In this document: positions 44,207 to 53,306 of the stretch, one piece after another
How the letters are laid out: every line of letters starts with the position of its first letter
How positions within the stretch are numbered: position 1 is the stretch's first letter
From: Cochleicola gelatinilyticus
GTDB lineage: Bacteria; Bacteroidota; Bacteroidia; Flavobacteriales; Flavobacteriaceae
Assembly (NCBI RefSeq): GCF_001637325.1
Contig: NZ_LRXL01000045.1
Coordinates: forward strand, 310,001 to 374,000
Direction of reading: 5' to 3'
DNA length: 64,000 nt
The notes under the pieces: generated by a model
Seen by the model: the letters and a program-made list of their open reading frames with translations, nothing else
Database searches by the model: none
Told to the model about the DNA's origin: nothing
Position numbers and translations under genes: made by a program

Positions 44207-44920
44207 ATGGGAAAGAAGACTAAATTAGAGGTCAAAGCCGAAATACAAAAGAAATATAATACGCTTCCAAAGGCGTATGGCGGTTATGCAAATGATCCTA
44301 AAGAACAACCAATAGTTCCTATTTTCGAGAAGGTAGCAGCACGAATTAACATGAAACCTTCCTATCTATTTACCATTGCTGCGGGAGAAGGATTAGGCGT
44401 AAATCATTTAGATTTTGATGATAATTTTAGAAATGGCGTCTTAATTACCGATCAACAAGTGGATGGTTTTCAAGCATTAGGTCTCGATTATTTTAGTTCT
44501 CCGCAAGAATATCCAAGATTTAAAAAATACCTTCCTTCTGATTATAATATTGGAGATGAATATGAAAGGTACGATGTACGACGTGCAGAAAAAAATCGTG
44601 TTGAAGTTGTTCCAAGTGCTAAGTTTAAAGACATGCAGAGTGCAATTGATGGTTTTGGGGCTATTATAGCACATCGAAAAAGCTTGTTTGAATCTCATTA
44701 TAATGCTTTTGGCTATTCTAACCCTACCGAAGATGAAATTGCTTACTGGGTATACGCATACTATCAAGGTGAGGGTGATGCCAAACGAGAATTAAAGGCA
44801 AATGGTGGATTCGACTTTATGAATGGCAATGGAACATCCATTAAACAAGTACACAATCTAGCACTCGAACGGGTCGCTTCGTGGCGTTACCTACTAACCT
44901 ATAATATTTTTAGCAGTTAA
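44207..44920 (+). CDS. Putative lysozyme-like effector
   Basis: A 237-residue protein without a signal peptide. KPSYLFTIAAGEGLGVNHL resembles the catalytic-Glu helix of lysozyme-like/transglycosylase folds (Glu61; compare 'xxLLxAIAxxESG'), and DEIAYWVYAYYQGEGDAKREL resembles the later 'AYNAG' helix. The match is suggestive, not certain. It begins the VgrG island and is followed after 3 bp by a lipoprotein gene that looks like immunity. A muralytic T6SS cargo without its own signal is therefore the best guess. Otherwise uncharacterised. Confidence 0.6.
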   Translation: MGKKTKLEVKAEIQKKYNTLPKAYGGYANDPKEQPIVPIFEKVAARINMKPSYLFTIAAGEGLGVNHLDFDDNFRNGVLITDQQVDGFQALGLDYFSSPQEYPRFKKYLPSDYNIGDEYERYDVRRAEKNRVEVVPSAKFKDMQSAIDGFGAIIAHRKSLFESHYNAFGYSNPTEDEIAYWVYAYYQGEGDAKRELKANGGFDFMNGNGTSIKQVHNLALERVASWRYLLTYNIFSS

Positions 44921-44923
44921 TTT

Positions 44924-45469
44924 ATGGTACGAATTATCCCCATTGTTCTAATCATTTTGTGTGTTTCTTGTAAAGAAAAAAAGTCTTCTACCACACCCGT
45001 TATTTCTGAAGAGACATCAACCACACGTATAGATACTACCTATTGCAACGGCTTTAATAGGACCATTGAACCCAAAGAAGTAAGCACCTCCATGTACAAT
45101 GAGCCGTATTCCATTTCAATTACATTAAATCCTTTGGAACAGCTTCGAGTACTTTCTTCTGAAGGAAACAATGTAACGGTTTGTAATGAACATGAAGGAA
45201 CAATTATTCTTAAGAAGAGCGTCGATACCATTTTTACTAAAAAAATTAATAGGTCGTTATTCTCGGATGAAGCAACTTTTAGTGAACTTCAAAAACTTCG
45301 TTTAGATTCTATAACTCATAACGGTGTACGTACTCATACGTTGTATTTTAATTGTTATTTTTCAGAATACAATTCAAATACTATTTTGGAATCAGTTATT
45401 GGAATCGATTATAAAAAAGACATTGGCAAAACATTCGTATTTACCCCATTAAAAGAACTAGAGAATTAA
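44924..45469 (+). CDS. Lipoprotein, candidate immunity to the lysozyme-like protein
   Basis: A 181-residue lipoprotein: MVRIIPIVLIILCVSC with Cys 16, then KEKKSS. The mature part has beta-rich stretches (YSISITLNPLEQLRVLSSEG, NVTVCNEHEGTIILKKSV). It begins 3 bp after the putative effector gene. Periplasmic immunity for cargo that acts on the cell wall is the plausible reading; no family is recognised. Confidence 0.6.
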   Translation: MVRIIPIVLIILCVSCKEKKSSTTPVISEETSTTRIDTTYCNGFNRTIEPKEVSTSMYNEPYSISITLNPLEQLRVLSSEGNNVTVCNEHEGTIILKKSVDTIFTKKINRSLFSDEATFSELQKLRLDSITHNGVRTHTLYFNCYFSEYNSNTILESVIGIDYKKDIGKTFVFTPLKELEN

Positions 45470-45495
45470 GACCGAATTACGAAAAAAAATTAATC

Positions 45496-46878
45496 ATGGC
45501 ATTACAATCAAAGACCACATTATTTATTGGAGGATTTCAAGTTCCTGTTTTTAAGCGGATTATGCTACATCAACAGATCGACTCACACCACATGTTAGAA
45601 GTGGTTTGTCGTATGGATGTACTCGAAACTCTTTCAGATTCTTTAGGAGAACAAAGCAAGAACTTTCTAGGAGAAACCATTACCCTTCAAATTAATTCGC
45701 TCGATACCTTCAGTGGTTACAAAGAACTGGAGTTTAAAGGGGTTGTTACGCAAGTAAAGAACGTAAAAGGCTTCAATCATACCACCGGTGATGAAATCAT
45801 CATTAAAGCCCAAAGTCCAACCTACCTTGCGGATGATGGCGCGCACTATGCTTCGTATATCGATACCACACTTTCAGAAATTATAAATTCCTCCATACAA
45901 GGCTACGACCAATCGAAACTGGAAGTTGCCATTCAACCAAAAAACGATGCCACCCTCCACTACTCTGTTCAGCACGATGAAAGCTCTTACGATTACATCA
46001 GCAGACTCGCTTCCCAATATGGAGAATGGTTTTATTACGATGGAAAAAAACTAATCTTCGGAAAACCAGGTACCGAAGAACTTTCATTAACCTATAGCTT
46101 CGATCTGAAGGAGTATCACCTCGAATTGATGCCACAATCTCATAACTACAAATATTTTACCAACGATTATCTTTCAGACCAAACCCACGAAAAAACTACG
46201 CAGGGAATTACCTCTGGAGTCAATGGATACAGCGGATTTGTAAGCAACAAAGCAAATACAATTTTCAGTAAAGAAACCAAGATCTGGAATCCCATTTACA
46301 ACGACCCCAAAGCGAAACAACGTATGGATTCGGGTGTGGAAGCTCAGAAAAAAGCGATTGAAATTAAGCAAGTAAAACTCGTGGGAGTAAGTGATAACCC
46401 GGGTGTTTCTATCGGAAATATCGTGAAAGTTGAAGGCGGAAGTTACAGAGTGACCAACATAACTCATACCAACAATGAAAACGGCGATTACCAGAATCGG
46501 TTCGAAGCCATTACGGCCGAATTTGATGCGTATCCCAACACCAATATCAATACCTATCCTAAAAGTCAGTCGCAATCGGCTGTGGTAAAAGACAACAACG
46601 ATCCCGACGGACTAGGACGCATTAAAGTAGAATTCCCTTGGCAGAAACCAATTGGTGAAATGACACCGTGGATTCGTATTGTCACGCCGCATGCGGGTGG
46701 CGATAAAGGATTTCATTTTATTCCGGAAGTGGGCGAAGAAGTCCTAATCGGTTTTGAAGGTGGCAATGCAGAACGCCCCTATATGATGGGAAGTCTCTAC
46801 CACGGAAGTGCCAAACCTGACAGTTGGAAAACGGCTGCAAACGACGTGAAAGCCATTCGAACACGAAGCGGACACACC
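45496..46878 (+). repeat. Copy 1 of a 1383-bp near-identical repeat (5' part of vgrG)
   Basis: Nearly identical to 51924-53306, from the start codon to codon 461. The upstream flanks do not match, and similarity drops sharply after codon 461. The differences seen are scattered and mostly silent, which suggests gene conversion or recent duplication of the spike base. Confidence 0.95.
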
Positions 46879-47271
46879 ATTGAATTGAATGATACATCTG
46901 GTGGAGAATTTATCACGATCACCGATAAAAATAAGAACCTAATCACGATCGATACCGCGAATAATAATATGACCATTACGGCTTTAGAAACTATGACGTT
47001 TAACGCAAAGAATGTTCAAATGAATGTTGCCGAAACCTACGAGATAAATGTAGGGCAAGATAAAGTTGAAAGTGTAGGTAAAAATCACATTATAAATAGC
47101 GGCAATAGTATCGAAACCGTGGCACAGTCGAAGTCGGTTAATGTGACCGCATTGTACAATCAATATTCAGCAACTGCCAATTTAATTGCTACTTCTGGAG
47201 ATATGACGATACATTCAAAAGGCGTTTCAACGTTACAGGGAAATGGCGATGTAAAAATTAGTAAAGGGTAA
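45496..47271 (+). CDS. vgrG: T6SS spike protein VgrG (copy 1)
   Basis: A 591-residue VgrG-type spike that caps the Hcp tube and carries cargo. N-terminal gp27/VgrG domain: MALQSKTTLFIGGFQVPVFK, GEWFYYDGKKLIFGKPGTEE. A gp5-type OB domain lies at about 350-455: DPDGLGRIKVEFPWQKP, WIRIVTPHAGGDKGFHFIPEVGEEVLIGFEGGNAERPYMMGSLYHG. The C-terminal beta-helix spike follows (ITIDTANNNMTITAL, VESVGKNHIINSGNSIETV). The first 461 residues differ from copy 2 at only five positions (N/T, V/I, I/V, A/S, I/L); from residue 462 the tips diverge. No enzyme domain is fused. No T6SS core genes lie in the window. Confidence 0.95.
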   Translation: MALQSKTTLFIGGFQVPVFKRIMLHQQIDSHHMLEVVCRMDVLETLSDSLGEQSKNFLGETITLQINSLDTFSGYKELEFKGVVTQVKNVKGFNHTTGDEIIIKAQSPTYLADDGAHYASYIDTTLSEIINSSIQGYDQSKLEVAIQPKNDATLHYSVQHDESSYDYISRLASQYGEWFYYDGKKLIFGKPGTEELSLTYSFDLKEYHLELMPQSHNYKYFTNDYLSDQTHEKTTQGITSGVNGYSGFVSNKANTIFSKETKIWNPIYNDPKAKQRMDSGVEAQKKAIEIKQVKLVGVSDNPGVSIGNIVKVEGGSYRVTNITHTNNENGDYQNRFEAITAEFDAYPNTNINTYPKSQSQSAVVKDNNDPDGLGRIKVEFPWQKPIGEMTPWIRIVTPHAGGDKGFHFIPEVGEEVLIGFEGGNAERPYMMGSLYHGSAKPDSWKTAANDVKAIRTRSGHTIELNDTSGGEFITITDKNKNLITIDTANNNMTITALETMTFNAKNVQMNVAETYEINVGQDKVESVGKNHIINSGNSIETVAQSKSVNVTALYNQYSATANLIATSGDMTIHSKGVSTLQGNGDVKISKG

Positions 47272-47274
47272 TTA

Positions 47275-48132
47275 ATGAAGCGATACATTCAGGAATACCT
47301 GATGCTCACACTTCCAAGGACAGAACAGAATGCGAGCTATCATCAGAAAATTATAACAAATACATTACTAAAAAATGTTGAAAAAAAGCAAACCCTAGAA
47401 CGGCAATGTACTATGCAAATTCAACCGTTGGAATATTCAGACTTTGAAGTAAGATTAAATGTTGAAAATCTGAAAATGCAATTAGACTCCACGCTGAAAA
47501 AACAAGAAAATTTAAGTGTCGCAATTGCAGGTACGTTAGAAAAGGTTAGGTTAAGAATGAATAGTAATGGACTATTTACTGAATTATTAAATTATGAAGA
47601 AATATTAGAGAAGTGGTATCGCATAAAACCGAAGCTACTCACCGAATTTAAAGGAAATGCATTTATAACCTATATGAAGAGTATAGAACGAAAAATAGAA
47701 GATCCACAAGGCCTATTACATGACATGCGCCAGTATAGAAATTATGGGCTGTTCTTTAATGAATTACTAACAGAACATTCTAATGTTGCCACTAAATCGT
47801 CTACAAGAGAACGACACATCGATTCCTTATTTTATGAGCGTTCGATGACTTTTGAAGAAACCGTACTATTTGATAAAACAGAAAATGGTCTCGATACATT
47901 ATCCTTTCAGGGAACATTAAAAGATGGTTTAACCCCTTCAGAAGTACCCGTAAAAAGAATGGCTTTGTTAACCTTAGATGCCAACGCTGTTTTTGCCTTA
48001 AAGCACTATCGTGGCACCTATCAATTTCAAACTGAAACAGGTTTGTTAGAACAAATGAATGTATCTATAGCAACAGGGTTTGGTGAAAATTATTCAAAAC
48101 AACAACTGTATAATTTGAAGCGAACCAATTAA
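47275..48132 (+). CDS. Putative VgrG-associated adaptor (family 'A', copy 1)
   Basis: A 285-residue protein without signal peptide, starting 3 bp after vgrG. Residues about 100-170 carry NGLFTELLNYEEILEKWYRI...FFNELL, and near the C-terminus comes HYRGTYQFQTETGLLEQMNVSI. The same pattern, G(L/I)xxL(V/L)Nxxx(V/I)xxxW and YxGxYxxxxxTGxLxxxxxxI, appears in the 303-residue protein at 56231, also placed between a VgrG and a PAAR-like gene. This suggests one divergent family, probably a chaperone or adaptor loading cargo onto VgrG/PAAR. Role inferred only from position. Confidence 0.6.
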   Translation: MKRYIQEYLMLTLPRTEQNASYHQKIITNTLLKNVEKKQTLERQCTMQIQPLEYSDFEVRLNVENLKMQLDSTLKKQENLSVAIAGTLEKVRLRMNSNGLFTELLNYEEILEKWYRIKPKLLTEFKGNAFITYMKSIERKIEDPQGLLHDMRQYRNYGLFFNELLTEHSNVATKSSTRERHIDSLFYERSMTFEETVLFDKTENGLDTLSFQGTLKDGLTPSEVPVKRMALLTLDANAVFALKHYRGTYQFQTETGLLEQMNVSIATGFGENYSKQQLYNLKRTN

Positions 48133-48143
48133 ATTTTAGCACC

Positions 48144-48533
48144 ATGGCAGGAAGAAAATATGTATGTAATAATGCGAAAATCGAGTGCAGTCTCTGTACC
48201 AAACCGGAAGGTAAATTAGTGGTTACTTCCAATATGGTAAAATTACAAGATAAGACTTGGGCTACCGTTGCAGATAGCAAGAAGGCAAACCTTCAATTTA
48301 CGGGTAATTGTAAAAAAAGTGATAAACAAAGTGTCCCGTGTGTTTCACTGATTGCACCTGCAAAATGGATTAATACCGGTGAGATTTTAATTCAGGATAA
48401 CAAAGCGCTTTTAGAATGTTCGACCATTAAATGCAATTATGGAGGCGTGGCTATAAAAATAAAAGATCACATTCAAAAAAATGAAATTGATAGCGTGGAA
48501 CCTACCGATGTAGAAGTAGTTTCTCCTGCATGA
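48144..48533 (+). CDS. PAAR-like protein (DUF4280), copy 1
   Basis: A 129-residue protein with a three-part Cys pattern: KIECSLCTKPEGKLVV, GNCKKSDKQSVPCVSLIAPAKW and ALLECSTIKCNYGG. The same spacing (GxCK...PCV...W and CxxxGG end) occurs in the 228-residue protein at 58377. DUF4280 proteins are PAAR-like tips that sharpen the VgrG spike and attach cargo. It follows the adaptor-like gene by 11 bp and precedes the large effector gene, so it probably caps VgrG copy 1. Confidence 0.85.
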   Translation: MAGRKYVCNNAKIECSLCTKPEGKLVVTSNMVKLQDKTWATVADSKKANLQFTGNCKKSDKQSVPCVSLIAPAKWINTGEILIQDNKALLECSTIKCNYGGVAIKIKDHIQKNEIDSVEPTDVEVVSPA

Positions 48534-48589
48534 TACAAAGCATCTTATATAATGCATTATAAAAATTGAATTAAAAAAAGTAAAGAACG

Positions 48590-50950
48590 ATGTTAATACT
48601 TCTCGTTGTAGTAGTTGTAGCCGCCGCAGCTACGTATGTCTTAACCCGACCTCCCAGTAGTCCGGTTGAACCTCCAAATATTCCAACGTCACCAGAGGTT
48701 CCTGTAGAACCAACGCTTCCACCAGAAGGAAGTATTGAAGCAGGACCTTTAGAACCGATTGAAGTTATTGAAGATGAAACTGAAACCGAAACTGAAACCG
48801 AGACAACTTCAGAAGATGAGGAAACTATAGAAACGGAAACCGAAGAAACGGAACAACCCGACATGAATTCCACCGCTGCCAATGATGGTATGACCGATGG
48901 TATTAATGAAGCCTACTTTGCTAAAAAAGAATATAAAGCAAGTGGAAACGAAACTGCCGATAATAGTCCGTATCGCTATGAATTCAGAAATACTCAAAAT
49001 TTTAGTAGTAAAACAAGAGCTACGGTTGCGGGGGAAATTCTTACTATTATAAAAGATGAGCTCGCAGCACGGAAAGAGTTTGCGAAAGTAGACACTATAG
49101 AAGCTGCCCTAACTGAGCCTTCTTATGCGGGATCAAATTCTGCCGGAGCAGGAAACGGAGGTACTGTCGAATTTGAAATTTATAAAATGACTCCGGAGTA
49201 TGTAAAGACCGACAATGCGCCTCTTGAAAGTGACCTCTATGTTTTTGCAAAGACAACCAACCTAGATGAAAAGGAAATTACAATAACCATCCAAGAAAAG
49301 GAGGAACTGTTGGTAGGTGCCAATGCGCCCCTACCCGTCCTTGAAAGAGATGATGCAGCGGAAGAAGTTCAAAATTCAGAAGATTTAGAAGAAATTACAG
49401 AGTTAAAAGGAACTATTGATGAAGGGTTTATCGCGATCCCTATTAGATTGAGACCTAAAGCTGATGAAGATTTACAGGAATGGAAAGAAAAACTTGATGG
49501 TAAACAGTCAGATACATATTCGTATGAAGTGGCAAACAGCTTCTCTGTTGAAGGAGATGCAGAAGCCATCGCTAGTAGTATTGAACGAAAAAGCAATGAA
49601 GCTCTCGCTCCAGACTTTATAGTAAAGAAAGAGAATATCACAGAACTTTTAACCGAGGGTGCTAGTTTTGAAACGGGACATACTTTTAATCTACCCAAGT
49701 ATAGTACCGAAAAAGTTTGGGGGAAACTTTGGCTTAAAGCTTCAGCTCAAGGGGAAGAAGAGCTATACGAAGAAGAATTTTTAAATGAAATCAATAATGA
49801 TAGCGATACTGCGGAAAATGAAGAAAGCGACGAAACTGAAACTACGGCTCAAAAGGAAAATTATTTTGTAATTGGAGGAATATGCGTCTGTGAGGCAAGA
49901 GTTCGTGCCTATATGCGCATGTTACGTGTTGGTGAAGGTACTGTTGGTGAGCGAGGTTATGTAACCCTATTTGGAGGTGTCGATTTCACAGCTCCACCAT
50001 ATAACAGGGATATGTCGGATCACCCAAGAATTCAGCGACCATTCGGTGCTACTACCTCAAGTGCCGCCGGAGCGTATCAAGTGATGGGCTATACCTGGGA
50101 TGATGCAAATATGATCACGCGAAGAACACAATATGGAATAGAAAATTTTGAACAGTTAAGTCAAGACCGTTTTTGTATTGTCCTATTCAAACACAAGAGA
50201 GCCGGAATGTTAGAATTGATCATCGCCGGAAATATTAGAGAAGCCACTGCGGAATACGGGAGTCGGGAATGGGCCAGTCTTCCAATGAATGAAAATGAGG
50301 GAAGGTATGGACAGCCAAATAAAACTATGACCGAAGCTTTGGCTCTTTATGAAACATTTCTACAAGAGGAATTGGCAGGTGATAGTGACCTCTATTTACC
50401 GGATGGTTTTTTGAGTGAATTTGGATATAGCTGTTGTAATGATTCTTCCGATGGCTGGCATCATCCTTTAGATACGATGGAATTAAGAGGTTGGTATAAC
50501 AGTGGGTTTTATCCTGGTTCCAGTGATCATGGGGACGCACCGATACGTTTTTCTAACCACCATGATGGTCTCGATTTATATGCTCCTATAGGAACAACAG
50601 TATATGCTTGTGTTGACGGTGAAATTTATGAAGATTATATTTCAGGGACTTACGGAAATACCTTAGGTATAAAAGGAACATATAATGGATCGACCTACTA
50701 TTTCTTTTATGCACATTTATCTGAAAGAGATGTAGCTAAAGGAGATACTGTAAAAGCAGGAGATATAATAGGAAAAACAGGGAAATCTGGAAATGCTTCT
50801 GGTCAGGCAGCAAAAATGAATCATTTACATTTTGAAGTAAGAAATACAAGTAGCAGAACAGGTGGACGTCTGGATCCACTAACAACAATTGCTGAATTAG
50901 GGGCGGACGTAAATACGAGTCCAGATGAAGCATCACAAACCGGTAATTAA
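48590..50950 (+). CDS. Dual peptidoglycan hydrolase effector (GH104 lysozyme + M23 peptidase)
   Basis: A 786-residue multidomain protein. An N-terminal membrane-like helix (1-18) leads to a Pro/Glu-rich linker and a Glu-Thr repeat (about 62-90), then a middle region of about 300 residues without a known domain. Residues about 432-598 match the lambda-endolysin (GH104) fold: RMLRVGEGT (catalytic Glu449), SDHPR, SSAAGAYQVMGYTWDD. Residues about 620-765 form an LytM/M23 zinc peptidase: HHDGLD (His658, Asp662), YAHLS (His709) and HLHFEV (His747). It would cut glycan strands and cross-bridges together. A lipoprotein gene follows after 2 bp. Confidence 0.88.
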   Translation: MLILLVVVVVAAAATYVLTRPPSSPVEPPNIPTSPEVPVEPTLPPEGSIEAGPLEPIEVIEDETETETETETTSEDEETIETETEETEQPDMNSTAANDGMTDGINEAYFAKKEYKASGNETADNSPYRYEFRNTQNFSSKTRATVAGEILTIIKDELAARKEFAKVDTIEAALTEPSYAGSNSAGAGNGGTVEFEIYKMTPEYVKTDNAPLESDLYVFAKTTNLDEKEITITIQEKEELLVGANAPLPVLERDDAAEEVQNSEDLEEITELKGTIDEGFIAIPIRLRPKADEDLQEWKEKLDGKQSDTYSYEVANSFSVEGDAEAIASSIERKSNEALAPDFIVKKENITELLTEGASFETGHTFNLPKYSTEKVWGKLWLKASAQGEEELYEEEFLNEINNDSDTAENEESDETETTAQKENYFVIGGICVCEARVRAYMRMLRVGEGTVGERGYVTLFGGVDFTAPPYNRDMSDHPRIQRPFGATTSSAAGAYQVMGYTWDDANMITRRTQYGIENFEQLSQDRFCIVLFKHKRAGMLELIIAGNIREATAEYGSREWASLPMNENEGRYGQPNKTMTEALALYETFLQEELAGDSDLYLPDGFLSEFGYSCCNDSSDGWHHPLDTMELRGWYNSGFYPGSSDHGDAPIRFSNHHDGLDLYAPIGTTVYACVDGEIYEDYISGTYGNTLGIKGTYNGSTYYFFYAHLSERDVAKGDTVKAGDIIGKTGKSGNASGQAAKMNHLHFEVRNTSSRTGGRLDPLTTIAELGADVNTSPDEASQTGN
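48776..48805 (+). repeat. 6-bp tandem repeat (GAAACY) encoding Glu-Thr
   Basis: About five GAAACT/GAAACC-type units within the effector gene encode (ET)n. The unit is 6 bp, so copy-number changes would keep the frame and only alter linker length. Confidence 0.8.
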
Positions 50951-50952
50951 TT

Positions 50953-51720
50953 ATGATACTAAAAAAAATAATTATTCTATGTCTGGCTATAATTTGCAGT
51001 GTTTCCTGTAAATATAAAAATGCTGGAAATTCATCCGACAATACAGAAGTTGCTTCAGAAGAACAGCTTTCACAAAGTGATATTTATATAGACCGGGAGT
51101 TTTATGCGAGTGATGAACTTAACGATGTAAAAGTGATCGCTTCCAAAGAAACAAAAATAGATAGCATAAAATACAGTATTTATACCGATGCCGCGGGTGG
51201 TTACATTTTCTCTCTGGAAAAATTTTTAAAGAATGATGACGTGGCATTGTATCGAATTGTTGATACGATTCATTTGAGTTCTATTGCGATCGATGTCGTT
51301 ATTCAGGAAAAATCAAACGCCCGTGTGCTCCAAATTTTAGAAAATGGAGTCCCCCTAAAAGCCTGGAATTTTTCAAAAAAAAATACTTCAGAAATAGCGC
51401 AAAAATGGATTGGCACTTACAAGGGAAAATTTTTACGAATGAAAAGCGAATCGGCAGACCCGAGAGCGTGGGGTACCATCAATCTAAACATTACGAAAGA
51501 CGCAGCTACACTTCGCATTGACAGTTATCTTGAAAATAAGGAACAATCACTGCTGCTCACAAAGCAAAATAAAGACCAACTAATTCTACAAGACATAAAA
51601 AATCCGGAGTCTGTCGTCACACTTCGTAATAGCAACAACGGTGTGCACCTCTTTACATCGAACTTGTTAGACGAAATTTTAAGCGATCCCGGGGAATATG
51701 AACTGGAAAAAATACAATGA
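50953..51720 (+). CDS. Lipoprotein, candidate immunity to the GH104-M23 effector
   Basis: A 255-residue lipoprotein with signal MILKKIIILCLAIICSVSC (Cys 19). The mature part is mixed alpha/beta (AAGGYIFSLEKFLKNDDVALYRI, IGTYKGKFLRMKSESADPRAWG), not recognised. It starts 2 bp after the effector stop, an arrangement typical of effector-immunity pairs. As a periplasmic lipoprotein it is in the right place to block a peptidoglycan hydrolase. Inference from context only. Confidence 0.6.
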   Translation: MILKKIIILCLAIICSVSCKYKNAGNSSDNTEVASEEQLSQSDIYIDREFYASDELNDVKVIASKETKIDSIKYSIYTDAAGGYIFSLEKFLKNDDVALYRIVDTIHLSSIAIDVVIQEKSNARVLQILENGVPLKAWNFSKKNTSEIAQKWIGTYKGKFLRMKSESADPRAWGTINLNITKDAATLRIDSYLENKEQSLLLTKQNKDQLILQDIKNPESVVTLRNSNNGVHLFTSNLLDEILSDPGEYELEKIQ

Positions 51721-51923
51721 GAAACGTATGGGGTTATATAAGCAATAAATACACCTCCATAGAGGCATGTAGGGCTTTAATTTTAAACGTATAATTTTAA
51801 GAGATCTTCAGACTTTCTTATTGCCCTTTATTTCTGAAAACCAAACGTTTTATCTTGCCAGGAGTTGACATTCTTAACAGATAACCTTATATTTATAGAT
51901 ACAACAGATCTAATTGAAAGGTT

Positions 51924-53306
51924 ATGGCATTACAATCAAAGACCACATTATTTATTGGAGGATTTCAAGTTCCTGTTTTTAAGCGGATTATGCTACATCA
52001 ACAGATCGACTCACACCACATGTTAGAAGTGGTTTGTCGTATGGATGTACTCGAAACTCTTTCAGATTCTTTAGGAGAACAAAGCAAGAACTTTCTGGGA
52101 GAAACCATTACCCTTCAAATTACTTCGCTCGATACCTTCAGTGGTTACAAAGAACTGGAGTTTAAAGGGGTTGTTACGCAAATAAAGAACGTAAAAGGCT
52201 TTAATCATACCACCGGAGATGAAATTATTATTAAAGCCCAAAGTCCAACTTACCTTGCAGACGATGGAGCGCACTATGCCTCGTATATCGATACCACACT
52301 TTCAGAAATTGTAAATTCCTCCATACAAGGCTACGACCAATCGAAATTGGAAGTTGCCATTCAACCAAAAAACGATGCCACCCTCCACTACTCTGTTCAG
52401 CACGATGAAAGTTCTTACGATTACATCAGCAGACTCGCTTCCCAATATGGAGAATGGTTTTATTACGACGGAAAAAAACTAATCTTCGGAAAACCAGGTA
52501 CCGAAGAACTTTCCTTAACCTATAGCTTCGATCTGAAGGAGTATCACCTCGAGTTGATGCCGCAATCTCACAACTACAAATATTTTACCAACGATTATCT
52601 TTCAGACCAAACCCACGAAAAAACTACGCAGGGAATTACCTCTGGAGTCAATGGATACAGCGGATTTGTAAGCAACAAAGCAAATACAATTTTCAGTAAA
52701 GAAACCAAGATCTGGAATCCCATTTACAACGACCCGAAGTCGAAACAACGCATGGATTCGGGTGTGGAAGCGCAGAAAAAAGCCATTGAAATTAAGCAAG
52801 TAAAACTCGTTGGAGTAAGCGATAATCCTGGTGTTTCTATCGGAAATATCGTGAAAGTTGAAGGCGGAAGTTATAGAGTGACCAACATAACTCATACCAA
52901 CAATGAAAACGGCGATTACCAGAATCGGTTCGAAGCCATAACGGCCGAATTTGATGCGTATCCCAACACTAATATCAATACCTATCCTAAGAGTCAGTCG
53001 CAATCGGCCGTGGTAAAAGACAACAACGATCCAGACGGACTAGGACGTATTAAAGTAGAGTTCCCTTGGCAAAAACCTTTGGGTGAAATGACACCGTGGA
53101 TTCGTATTGTCACGCCGCATGCGGGTGGCGATAAAGGATTTCATTTTATTCCGGAAGTGGGCGAAGAAGTCCTAATCGGTTTTGAAGGTGGCAATGCAGA
53201 ACGCCCCTATATGATGGGAAGTCTCTACCACGGAAGTGCCAAACCCGACAGTTGGAAAACGGCTGCAAACGACGTGAAAGCCATTCGAACACGAAGTGGA
53301 CATACC
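51924..53306 (+). repeat. Copy 2 of the 1383-bp near-identical repeat
   Basis: Matches 45496-46878 from start codon to codon 461; see copy 1. The two copies are 6428 bp apart in direct orientation, so recombination between them would delete the GH104-M23 module and leave one hybrid vgrG. Confidence 0.95.

Noticed and set aside
46174-46575. 133-residue minus-strand frame repeated inside both vgrG genes (also 52602-53003)
   Set aside because: Its conservation is explained by the duplicated plus-strand vgrG sequence.
48776-48860. Glu-Thr coding repeat as a CRISPR array or phase-variable tract
   Set aside because: The unit is 6 bp without spacers; changes in copy number would not shift the reading frame.
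45496-53306. Vgr repeats as an insertion sequence or transposon
   Set aside because: The repeat is coding sequence from start codon to codon 461, with no terminal inverted repeats, no transposase and no target duplications seen.
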